Made by a program: the position numbers and the translations under genes
Part shown: positions 7,160 through 16,207 of the stretch, one piece after another
How positions within the stretch are numbered: the stretch's first letter is position 1
Layout: each line of letters starts with the position of its first letter
The notes under the pieces: generated by a model
What the model was told of the DNA's origin: nothing
What the model saw: only the letters and a program-made list of their open reading frames with translations
Database searches by the model: none
NCBI GenBank assembly: GCA_030674155.1
Contig: JASPKP010005047.1
Span: 1-16,552, forward strand
Reading direction: 5' to 3'
Length of the DNA stretch: 16,552 bases
Origin: Stramonita haemastoma
Lineage: Eukaryota > Mollusca > Gastropoda > Neogastropoda > Muricidae

Positions 7160-7612
7160 ACATGCATTTCATCTCTCAGTTTTACTTTTGTTGTCATTGT
7201 CCCTGCTTTACTTTTGTTTTCCATTTTTCCCCTGTTTCACTTGTGTTATCATTGTCCTCGTTTCACTTTGTGATTCATTGTCCTCTGTTTCAATTGTTTG
7301 TTATTGTCCCCCCTGTTTCAATTGTGTTATCATTGTCCTTTTTTTCACTTGTGGGACTTTTTCCATTTGTTTCAATTGCGTTACATTTTTCTCTGTTTCA
7401 TTTGTGTTGTCATTGTCATCTGTTTAAATTGTGTTATCATTTCTCTGTTTCTCTTTTCTTTGTCCCCCGTTTCACTTTATTTGTAGTTTTTAAGCCCTTA
7501 CGCTTTCCTTGGTTTTTATTGTCATCTGCTTGACCTGTGTGATCTTATTCACATTCATCATCTTTGCTTTTGTTTATTGTCATGAAAATCATCTTTTGGT
7601 GATTCATTTCTG
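7160..7612. repeat. B-like T-rich minisatellite beside the SINE
   Basis: It contains about 12-14 loose copies of a 26-30 base unit (GTTTCAATTGTGTTATCATTG followed by TCCTCT and similar) at 7180-7480, decaying to 7612. The unit is the same kind as block B, but the period is more regular here. It abuts the truncated left end of A3. Confidence 0.7.
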
Positions 7613-8133
7613 TTATTTAGGTGTATTGGTTTAACATACACGCATACATAAGTCCGGTCAGGACTTTCCTCTGCTACTGGTATCCATGTAACCAGTTTCA
7701 ACCTGCCACATGTGGGGAGTAAACCCAACCCCCCAAAAAAATTTCTGGAGAGGGATGGGGTCCGAAGGTTCGTTTACCCAAAAACTACCCATGAAAAAAG
7801 AAATCTCCAAGGGATTGGTCGTTGCCCCCGGGTTTCCCAAGGATAATGAGGTGATGTGATGCTTTTGCTAGGAAATGCATGTGCTTTGAGAAATTTGAAA
7901 GGTTGTACTTTACTTTTCTTATACTTATCCCCATTAAGCGGGGCCCGGAGCTACATATACCTGCAGTTGGCAGTTAATTTGAGCAAGACTCTCAAAATGG
8001 CATCTGTAAAGTGGATGAAGCTGGGACTGTGTGGGGCCCCAATCTTCCTTCTGACCCCCAGACACCTCACGTGGGAGGGCCGGCCGGGGCCCGAAAAAAC
8101 CCTTGACCGAAATGGGTTCAAAACCCGCAACCT
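7613..8133. repeat. Block A copy 3, left-truncated
   Basis: Alignment to A1 begins only at about A1 position 100 (TTTAG.TGTAT, then GCATACATA.GTC.GGTCA). It lacks the TTTAAACGAG start and the 50-65 hairpin. CCACATGTGG (about 7705), GCGGGGCC and CTGCAG remain, and the SINE remnant with a damaged B-box lies at about 8112. This is the left edge of the second array. Confidence 0.8.
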
Positions 8134-8603
8134 TCCAGTCCCTTTTCACTTGTGTTTTCTTTGTCCCCCTTTTTTCCTTTTTGTGTTTTTATTGTCCCCC
8201 ACACTTCACTTGTGTTATTGTCATCAAAACAACCCGTTTATCATTTTCATCATCTCTTTTGCAGGTGTTATCATTGTCATGTTTTTTTTTAAACTTTATT
8301 TGTTTAAAAATTTTTTCATACTTGTTTGTATTGTTGTCCCCGCACATCATCTTGGTTTATCCTTGTCATTACCCTCAGCTTTTTACTTGTTTTAACAGGG
8401 TTTGTTTGTTGTTTTTGTTTGGTTGGTTTTGTTTTTTTTTTGCTGCCAAATTTCGTGACGTTCGAAAACCCGCTGTTCCTTGCTCTTGTTTTCACTCGAG
8501 CCACGGCCATACCTCATTAGTTTTGTGTCATCATTGTCATTGTCATAATCTCATTTTGTTGTGTTTAACTGTCATTTTCCCCTCTTTCCCTTTAATGCTT
8601 TTG
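8134..8603. repeat. Block B copy 3
   Basis: It aligns with B1 throughout, including TTTAACAGGGTTTGTTTG, the T run and TGCTGCC near 8390-8450, and the final TTTCCC..TTTAATGCTTTTGTGTTC. Open frames are hydrophobic artefacts and do not match those of B1 in register. Confidence 0.75.
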
Positions 8604-8696
8604 TGTTCAGTACGTCGATTTTTTACATGCCGTCACTAGAGAAAACGTGTGTTGGTTGCTTCTATGAGCGAATTAAACAATTTTTTGATATTTTTA
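8604..8696. repeat. Linker T copy 3
   Basis: TACGTCGATTTTTTACATG and CCGTCACTAGAGAA are recognisable, then a damaged form of the GAATTCAAACATTG segment leads into the first C unit. Confidence 0.7.
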
Positions 8697-9055
8697 GAGA
8701 CATCAGAATGCTCTGTGGTTTGGGATTGTTTTATGGCCGTACCAAGGGGGACACAGTGTACTATGATCCAACTTTATTTAAGTGACGTGTGAGTGGTCAC
8801 ACTACGGTGTTGAGAACACAGAATGTCAAAGGTTTTTCATTTTGTTTTTGGCCTGAATCAAGGGACGCATGTGCTAGGGGATTTCCAAATTATCTTAAGT
8901 GACGTGTAGGATTGGTCCCAAATTGTGTTCTAGTCCCTTGTAGAGAGCAACAGAATGCCGTAGGTTTGCTTTGTTTTTTATGGGGCCCGTTACAAGGAGG
9001 ACGGCAATTTCAGGCTGATCCAACTTGAAAATTAAGTGATCGTGAGGTGGGCCCA
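8697..9055. repeat. Block C copy 3: three units
   Basis: Units start at about 8697, 8812 and 8943. The first keeps CATCAGAATGCTCTG and the others are degraded. The first unit has the GTTTGGGATTG form after the hairpin rather than GGTTTGCATTG. Confidence 0.8.
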
Positions 9056-9180
9056 AAAATAAAGTTTTAAAATGATCGAAGATTGGTCACCTTTTCAACT
9101 AGAGCGAATATTTGACATTCAAGTTTTTTCATTGTTCATGCAGAAAAATTTACTTGACTTTACATATAAAATTCTCACAC
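9056..9180. repeat. Block D copy 3, first half only
   Basis: It aligns with D1 from AAGTTTTAAAATGATCG through AGATTGGTCACC, TTTTTTCATTGTTCATGCA and TTTACAT to TCTCACAC. At that point D1 continues with CCTGTAGTTAAG, whereas here block F starts. Confidence 0.75.
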
Positions 9181-9650
9181 AGCTCAGTCCCTTTAAATAC
9201 CCCTGTTGCCACAAAGACAAAATTACATAAGGAAAAATGGGGAATACGTCAAAGCCTCTGTCACCTGCCACGCAAAGATGGCCCGGGATACTTTTGGGGC
9301 ATACATCCAAACAAAATACTCTGACAACGCCGTACAACACGAACCATTTTGGTTAAAAAGGGTGGGGGGGAGCTGAAACAGCTTTTCCGCCCCAATGGAT
9401 TTTTTATCCCAAAATTGTCTCATCTTCGACAACTGCCCCGCACACACCAATTTTCTGGGGACGTTCCAGAAATCGATGCCCAGAGGGGCCCAACACAATA
9501 TTTGCCCCGGGACATCATTCCTGCTGAGACTTTTTCAAAATGGAGAAAATGGGAAAACGATACAAGCTCCAACCACTTCCTCACCCCGTACCAGACGTTG
9601 CCCCAAAAAACAAGCTCCATTTACATAAAGATTTTTATCCTGGAATAGCC
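9181..9650 (+). pseudogene. Block F copy 1: coding-like segment, frame-disrupted
   Basis: This 470 bp segment is found only here and at 14343-14827. It has balanced composition, unlike its A/T-rich neighbours. Its last part, about 9436-9648, stays open (DVPEIDAQRGPTQYLPRD, then IIPAETF and KWRKW) and ends at TAG 9646-9648. The open frame of the other copy aligns here over about 65 residues (shared RTH, RGP/AGP, LPR, IP, NPTYLK/SSIYIK) and ends at the same aligned position. Upstream the two copies stay alignable as DNA, but frames shift at homopolymers. I recognise no family. It may be a captured gene fragment, an old transposon ORF, or simply a non-coding repeat. Confidence 0.4.
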
Positions 9651-9745
9651 TACGTCGTTTTTTTTGCATGGGCCTGCACTAAGGACAAGGTGTTTTGTTA
9701 GGTTTTTTCTCTTTGATCGAATTCAAAATTGCTTGATCATTGTTA
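9651..9745. repeat. Linker T copy 4, after F
   Basis: TACGTCG directly follows the F stop codon. TTAGGTT and TCGAATTCAAAATTG then lead to TGATCATTGTTAGAG. Here T follows F rather than B, showing that T and C were duplicated together. Confidence 0.7.
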
Positions 9746-10137
9746 GAGACCCATCAGAATGTCTGAGTTTTTAGTTGTGTTTTATGGCCGATACAAGGAG
9801 GAACAGCATGTAGCTAGGCTGATCCAATTGATCAAGTGAACGTTAGAGTGGTCACACTAAGGGGCAGGAGCATCAGAATGCTCTGTAGTTTTGGATTGTG
9901 TTTTGGCCTGTATATCAAGGAGGACAGCAGTGTAGCTAGGCTGACCAACTTGACTTAAGTGATCGTGTAGAGGGTCACAATTTGTGTTCTAGTTTTGTCA
10001 GACACACAAAATGCCTGTAGGTTTTCGTTGTGTTTATGGCCGTTAAAACAAGGGGGACAGCATGTAGATGGCTATCCAACTTGATCTTTAATGATGGTAG
10101 AGTGGCACAAAAATTTAGTTTTTAAGTGAAACGATAG
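9746..10137. repeat. Block C copy 4: three units
   Basis: Units start at about 9746, 9867 and 10001. The first two have the GTTTTTAG/GTTTTGGATTG form and the second keeps CATCAGAATGCTCTG intact. The last unit runs into the first 20 or so bases of D (TTTTTAAGTGAAACGATAGA) and then directly into A4. Confidence 0.8.
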
Positions 10138-10735
10138 ATTTAAACGAGGTTTCAGCGAAGATCAAAAACCCGTCCCTTTTTTGGGCGTGGGGATTTTTGT
10201 TTTTGTGCAATTTCATTGTCCTATATTTAGTTAAAGTTTTTTCGCAACTAAGTCATTTAAGGGTTCCTCTGAATGGGAAACCAGTAAACCCCGTACTCCT
10301 GCCACATGTGGGGGGGTTAACCCAACCCCCAAAAATCTGACTGGGAGGGATGGGTCGACAGGGTTTGATTACCCCCAAAATGACCCAGAAAAAAAGAGAA
10401 CTCCATACGGGGTTGGTCGTTGCCCCCGGGGTTACCAAAGGGTAAAAGGATGTGTGATGCTGCAGCTAAGGGAAAGGGAAGTGCTTTGAGACTCTGCAGG
10501 TTGTACTCTAGCTTACTATCATACAATTTCCCCCCATTAAGCGGGGCCGGAGCTACATTACCTGCAGTGTTTGTCTTAATTTGAGCAAGCCCAAACGGGG
10601 ATCTGAAAGTGGAGAAGCTGGACTGTGTGGTCCCAATCTTTCCTTCTGGGCCCCCAGCCACTCACTGGGGTAGGGCCGGGGGGAGCCCCCCAAAAATCCC
10701 TAGACCCCCAATGGGATTCGAACCTACAACCTTTC
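10138..10735. repeat. Block A copy 4
   Basis: It starts at TTTAAACGAG joined straight to GATAGA of C4/D. The 50-65 hairpin is present in altered form (GTCCCTTTTTTGGGCG). CCACATGTGG lies near 10302, and the SINE-remnant B-box complement GGGATTCGAACC is intact at 10713-10724. Confidence 0.8.
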
Positions 10736-11195
10736 CCCTCTGTTTTACTTGTGTTTTTCTTTTTTCCTTGTTTCACTTTATTTGTGTTTTTATGTCCTCA
10801 TCGCTTCATTTGTTATTGCATCAATTTTAAACCCGTGATATCATTGTGATCATATCTTTTTCTGGTGTTTTATCATTGTTTTTTCTTTTTAGCTTTTTTT
10901 GTGTTAAAATTTTTATCATACTTGTTTTGTATTTTGTCGCTCATTTCCTGTTTTTCCTTTTTCATTACCATCGCTTCACTTGTTATTAACAGGGTTTTTT
11001 TTTTTTGTTTTTGGGGTTGGGTTTTGGTTTTTTTTTGCTGCCTTACTTCTGTGAGTCGACCCTGCTGTTCCTATGCTTTTTTTTCATTTTGATGCCAACG
11101 GCCATACCACCCATTATTTTGTGTCATCATTGCATTGTCATAATCTCACTTTTGTTGTGGGTTTAATTCATTTCACCATCATCCCTTTCTGTTTA
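10736..11195. repeat. Block B copy 4
   Basis: It aligns with B1, including ATTAACAGGG, the T run with TGCTGCC at about 10983-11042 and TTTCACCATCATCCC near 11169. No frame is preserved. Confidence 0.75.
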
Positions 11196-11292
11196 GTGTT
11201 CATAGGTCGATTTTGTACAGACCTGTCCAGAGAACAAAAAGTGAGTTAGGTTTCTCTCTAGTGTCGAATTCAAAAATTCTTTATCATTGTTA
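11196..11292. repeat. Linker T copy 5
   Basis: GGTCGATTTTGTACAGACC, CCAGAGAACA, GTTAGG and GTCGAATTCAAA are recognisable before the C array. Confidence 0.7.
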
Positions 11293-11782
11293 AGAGCACA
11301 AAAGCTCTGTATTTTTGGGGTTGGTTTATGGCCTGTAACAAAAGGGGGACCATGTAGCTAGGCTATCCAACTTGTCTTAATGATCGTGTAGAGTGGGCAC
11401 ACAAATTTTTTAAAGAGGGATCAGAATGCTCTGTAGTTTTTCATTTTGTTTATGGCCTGTATACAAGGAGGACAGCAGGTCCCAGCTGATCCAAAATTGA
11501 TCTTAAGGATCGTCAGGGTTCACAATATTGTGTTCTAGTCATTGTCAGAGAGCTCATAAAAGCCTGTAGGTTTCATGGTTTATGGGCCTGTATACAAGGA
11601 GGCAGCAGTGTACTAGGCTGATCCAACTTTTATCTTAAGTGAGTGTAGATGGTCACACTATTGTGTCAGAAGCATCGAATGCTCTGTAGGTTTGATTGTG
11701 TTTATGGCCTGAATCAAGGGGCGGCGTGTGCTAGGCTGATCCAACTTGACTTTAAATGATCGTGTTTAAGTGGCACAATATT
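11293..11782. repeat. Block C copy 5: four units
   Basis: Units start at about 11293, 11414, 11548 and 11668. TGTTCTAGTCATTGTCAG precedes the third unit and is absent before the second and fourth, repeating the long/short alternation of C1. Confidence 0.8.
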
Positions 11783-12016
11783 TTAAATTTTTAAGTGATG
11801 GTAAGTTTTTTCACCTTTTTTTCAAAACTGAAAAATCTTTTACATTCAATTTTATCAAAGTTCATGGCAAAAAAATTGACTTTGGGGCTTTTACAGAAAA
11901 AATTCACACTACCTGTAGTTAAGTTGTTATTGTAGAAAAGGAAAAAAACGTCTTGAGAAATTTTCTTGCCTTTTGATGTGCTTTGGGAGACTGCTGTGAC
12001 CCCCCCCTTTCCGAGA
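11783..12016. repeat. Block D copy 4, full length
   Basis: It aligns with D1 across its length: CCTGTAGTTAAGT near 11911, AACGTCTTGA, TTTTCTTGCC, CTTTGGGAGA, a C run and then GAATTTAAACG leading to A5. No F insertion. Confidence 0.75.
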
Positions 12017-12625
12017 ATTTAAACGGCTAGTTCAGCAGGATCTACCTCGTCCTTTTTTGGGTTGGGGAAATTTTGTTTGTCACCATTTTCATTTTCATTA
12101 ATTTAGCTGTATTGTGTGTTCAAAATCAAAAGCGGCAGAGGTTTTTTCCCCTGTACTGGAAACCCCTGTAAAAAACCCCGTACTACCTGCCACAGTGGCG
12201 AGTAAAACCCCAACCAAAAAAAATCTGACTTGGAGAGGGTGGGCTCCCATAGGTTCAATTTACCCCAAAACCCAAACCCCAAAAAAAAGAATCCCATACG
12301 GGATTTTTCGTTGCCCAGTTCCAAGGATAAAGGATGATGTGAAACTGTAGCTATGGAAGTGCAGGTTTTGAGACTTCTTGCAGATTGTATCTATACTTTC
12401 TTCTACTATATCCCGGAATTTAAACGGGCCCCGAGAGCTACAACACCTGCAGTTTGGTCATTAATTTTGAGCAAAAACTCAAACTGGATCTGTAAATGGG
12501 GGTGAAGCTGGACTGTGTGTCCCAACTTCCTTTGAGCCCACAGCACACCCGTGGAAGGACCGGGCCGGGGCCCCAAAAAAATCCCATGACCCAAAAGGGG
12601 GTTTTTAACCTACAACCTTCCCCTC
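12017..12625. repeat. Block A copy 5
   Basis: Full-length but error-rich. The palindrome is reduced to CCACAGTGG, and the SINE remnant near 12594 has lost its B-box core. GAGAGCTACA and CCTGCAG are preserved. Confidence 0.75.
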
Positions 12626-13080
12626 GTTTTTACTTGTGTTTTTTTTTTGTCCTCTGTTTCACTTTTTTTTGTTTTTTTTGTCCCATCACTTCACTTGTGT
12701 TATTGCATTTAATTTAACCTTGATATCATTGCTCATCCTTTTTGGTGTTATCATTGTCATTTTTTTTTAGCTTTTTTTGTGTAACATTGTTACTTTTTTT
12801 GTTTTTTTGTTGTCAGCACATCATCTTGATTTAAAACCCTTGTCATTACCATCACTTTACTTGATTAACAGGGGTTTGTTTTTGTTTTTGTTGGTTGGGT
12901 TTTTGGGTTTTTTTTTTTTCTGCCCTTTTTTTTGGACTTCGTTCCCTGGCCTAGCTGCTTGTTTTCTCTCGATGCCACCCCCTACCCCACCTCATTTGTT
13001 TTTTTTTCACATTTTCATTGTCCTAAACATCCACTTTTGTTGTTTAACTGTCATTTCAACCCTAAAACCCTTTACGCTTT
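12626..13080. repeat. Block B copy 5
   Basis: It aligns with B1. T-runs are expanded and the CATCTCGATGCC-like word is near 12966. Hydrophobic open stretches are compositional. Confidence 0.7.
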
Positions 13081-13183
13081 TGTGTTAGTCGTCGATTTTT
13101 TTCATGACCTGTCACTGAGAAAACGTGTAGTTAGGTTGTCTCTCATGGGAGTCGAAATTCAAAAAATTTCCTTGATCTTGTTT
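13081..13183. repeat. Linker T copy 6
   Basis: GTCGTCGATTTTTTTCATG, CCTGTCACTGAGAAA, GTGTAGTTAGG and GTCGAAATTCAAA match T1. Confidence 0.7.
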
Positions 13184-14230
13184 TGGGGCCAAAAAAGCCG
13201 TGTTTTGGATTGTTTTATGGCCCTGTTTCAAGGGGACAGCGTGTAGCTAGGCGATCCAACTTGATCTTGTGACGGAGATGGGCCACTAAGTTTAGGAGCA
13301 TCAAATGCCGTAGGTTTGCCCTTTTGTTTATGGCCTGTAAAAAGGAGGGCAGCAGTGGCAGGCTGTCCAACTTGATCTTAAAGGGTTGATCCGGGTTGAG
13401 TTGGGGCCGAAATTTTTTTGTGTTTTTTTCCCCAAAAATTAGGGGTTTTATTTTGTCAGAGAGGGAAAAACAAATTTTTCCCCGAATCTCTGAGGTTTTT
13501 TCATTGTGTTTTATGGCCTGTATATCAAGGAGGGACAGCATTAGCAGGCTGATCCAATTTTATCAATTTACGTGTAAGTGGGCCCAAAAAATTGTTTTAA
13601 ATTTATTTTGGAGAGCACAGAATGCTTTTGTAGGTTTTTCTTGTTTTAGGCCCCGTATATCAAGGGGACAGCGGTATCTAGCTGATCCAACTTGTTTTTA
13701 AGTGATCGGTAAGGGTTTACAAAATTTTTTTCATTATTTTCAGAGGCTTTGAATGTCGTAGGTTTGCATGTGTTTATGGCCTGGGAAAACAAGGAGGACC
13801 GGGATTTTAGTAGGTGATCCAACTTTTCTTAAGTGATCGTGAGGTGTCACACTACGGTTTGAGAGCACAGAATGCCTGTAGGTTTGCTTGTGTTTTTTGG
13901 CCTGATTTCAAGGAGGGCAGCGGACTAGGGTGACCAACTTTTCTTAAGTGATAGTGTGAGTGGTCACAATATTAGTTCCCAGTCTTGTTGGAGAGCTCGA
14001 ATGCTCGTGGTTTGCCATTTTTTGGCCTGTAACAAAGGGGGACAGCTGTATCTAGGTTCAACTTGTCTTAGTATGGGAGATGGTCACAATTTGTGTTGTA
14101 GTTATTGTCAGGAGCACGAATGCCCTTTTAGGTTTTCATTGTGTTTATGGCCTGTAACAAAAAGGACAGCGGAGAAGGAGAAACCAACTTGAACTAAAGT
14201 ATGGTGTGAGTGGGCAAATATTATGTTTTT
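13184..14230. repeat. Block C copy 6: about eight units
   Basis: Units start near 13184, 13294, 13459, 13611, 13741, 13861, 13991 and 14111. The third is scrambled at about 13381-13490 (CCCCAAAAATTAGGGG and similar), which looks like consensus failure. The unit number equals that of C1. The first unit has the GTTTTGGATTG form. Confidence 0.78.
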
Positions 14231-14342
14231 AAGGAAAGTTTTAGATTGGTCACCTTTTCATCAAGAGCGAATATCTTGACATTCAAGTTTTTTCATTGTT
14301 TTTGCTGAAAATGACTTTATCTTTCATGTAACATTCTCACAC
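14231..14342. repeat. Block D copy 5, first half only
   Basis: It aligns with D1 and D3 through AGATTGGTCACC, CATCAAGAGCGAATA, TTGACATTCAAG and TTTTTTCATTG to TCTCACACT, then F2 begins at the same point as F1 in D3. Confidence 0.75.
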
Positions 14343-14827
14343 TAAATCCCCCCTGACATACCCGTGTTGCACACAATGACCCAAAAAAGTAGGAAAAGAT
14401 GGGGAGAATACGTCAATGCCCGCTTTACACTGCACCGCAAAGATGGGCGCCGGTTTACACGTTTTGGTCATACGCGCAAACAAAATACTCTGACAAACCC
14501 CTACACACGACACCCTTTCGGTTAAAGAGATGGAGGGGACATGATAAAACTTGCCGCCCCTGGATCTCTTTTCACCAGAAAATTGTCTCTCTTCGACAAC
14601 GCCGCACACATCACGATTTCTGGGGAAAAAGTTCCAGAACTCGTGCTCCCGCGGGGCCCGACATCAATTTGCCCCGGAGGGAAAAAATTCCGTTAGATTT
14701 TTTAACTGGAGAAACTGGAACAACGTACAACTCCAACCCGCTTTTCCTCCCCCCCGTACCGACGTTTCAGGCCCCAAAAATCAAGAATCCTACTTACCTG
14801 AAAGTTAAAGTCCTCGACTAAGCCAAA
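14343..14827 (+). pseudogene. Block F copy 2: coding-like segment, longer open frame
   Basis: It aligns with F1 along its length, with shared words such as GGAATACGTCAA (near 14403 with one extra base), CAAACAAAATACTCTGACAA and AAAATTGTCTC. A forward frame is open from 14399 to TAA 14819-14821 (140 codons), with IKNPTYLKVKVLD at its end. Only the last 65 or so residues align in one frame with F1; upstream, F1 matches after frame changes at homopolymers. Both strands show matching peptide stretches between copies, as expected for similar DNA, so conservation alone does not prove coding. The family is not recognised. Confidence 0.42.
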
Positions 14828-14917
14828 TCGTCGATTTTGTGCAGACCTGTCACTAGAGGCAACGTTATTTTTGGGGTTGTCCCATGTAGTCAAATTCAAA
14901 CATTTCTTATCATTGTT
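14828..14917. repeat. Linker T copy 7, after F
   Basis: TCGTCGATTTTGTGCAGACC, TGTCACTAGAGG and GTAGTCAAATTCAAACATT lead to CATTGTTAAGAG. The order F-T-C is the same as at 9651. Confidence 0.75.
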
Positions 14918-15159
14918 AAGAGCCAGAATGCTCTGAGTTTTGGGTTGTGTTTAGGCCCTGTAACAAGGAGGACGCGTGTACTGGCTGATCCCTTGAACAA
15001 GTGACGGGAGAGTGGCACCTATTTTCAGAGAGCATCAGAATGCCGTAGGTTTGGATTGTGTTTAGGGCCCGTAATCAAGGGGCAGCAGTTTCTAGCTGAC
15101 CAACTTGACTTAAAATGAGGTGAGAGGGGCACAAAATTTAGTTTTTAAGTGACGTTTTG
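14918..15159. repeat. Block C copy 7: two units
   Basis: Units start at about 14918 and 15028 (the second has CATCAGAATG). A short D start (TTTTTAAGTGACGTTTTGA) then joins directly to A6, as at C4/A4. Confidence 0.78.
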
Positions 15160-15735
15160 ATTTAAAAGAGCTAATTCAGCAGAAACTACCCGTCCTTTTT
15201 GGGCGCTTGGGATTTTGTTGTGCCAAAATCTTTTTCATATTATTTTCGTATGTGGGGTTCGCATACAAATCAGGTCCCGAGACTTCCCTCTCACTGGTAA
15301 CCCGTAACCCCGTTTTTTGCCTGCCCAGTGGGGGAAAACCCAACCCAAAAAAACACTTGGAGAGGGATGGGCTCGGACGGGTTGATTAACCCCAAGACTC
15401 ACCCCGAAAAAAACAGAATCTCTATTTGGGATTTGGGCTTGCCCCGGGTTTCCAAGGAAAAAAAGATGTGTGTGCTGGCTAGGGGTGCATGTGCTTTGAG
15501 ACTTCTTTTCAAGTTTGTACCAGCTAAAACATACATATCCCGGGGTTAAACGTGCCTGAAGCTACATAACCTCAGTGGGTCTTTAAATTTGAGCAAAGAC
15601 TCTCAAACTGGCATCAAAGGGTGAAGCTGGACTGGGTGTCCCAACTTCCTTCGAGCCCCCACCCTCAAGGGAAAGGGGCCGGCGGAGCCCCAAAAACCCT
15701 AGACCCAAATGGGATTCGAACCTACAAAACCCCCC
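15160..15735. repeat. Block A copy 6
   Basis: It begins ATTTAAAAGAGCTAATTCAGC, a damaged form of the A start. A variant 50-65 hairpin (CCGTCCTTTTTGGGCG) and an intact SINE B-box complement GGGATTCGAACC at 15711-15722 are present. The CCACATGTGG palindrome is destroyed (CCCAGTGGGG). Confidence 0.75.
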
Positions 15736-16207
15736 AGTCCCTGTTTCACTTTTGTTTTCTTTTGTCCCTCTGTTTCCTTTTTTTTTGGTTTTTATTGTCC
15801 TCATCAGCTTCACTTTGTTATTGTCACAAATTTAACCTTGAATCTTGTCATATCTCTTTGCTGGTGTTATCATTGTCATTTTTTTTATATCTTTTTTTGT
15901 GTTAACATTGTTATATTTCTTTTTTTTGTATTGTTGCACATCATATCTTGATTTATCCCTTGTCATTAAAAATCAGCTCCTTTTTATTTAACAGGGTTTT
16001 TTGTTTGTTTTTGTTTGGTTTCGGTTTTGGTTTTTTTTCGCCTTACTTTTTTGACGTTTTTCCCACCCCCGCTGTTCCTATGCTGTTGTTTTCATCTCGA
16101 TGCCATGGCCAACCTGATTAGTTTTGTGTCATCATTGTCATTTTTCATAAACCCTACTTTTTTTTGTTTAACTGCATTTTACCATCATCCCTTTACTTCT
16201 TTTAGTG
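15736..16207. repeat. Block B copy 6
   Basis: It aligns with B1, including TTTAACAGGGTTTT, CATCTCGATGCCATGGCC (near 16094, intact) and TTTTACCATCATCCCTTTAC at the end. It is followed by E rather than T. Confidence 0.75.

Noticed and set aside
9395..9628. DDE-type transposase, suggested by IFDNCPAHTNF in the overlapping frame of F1
   Set aside because: The short resemblance is not kept in that frame in F2, and no second acidic motif is visible.
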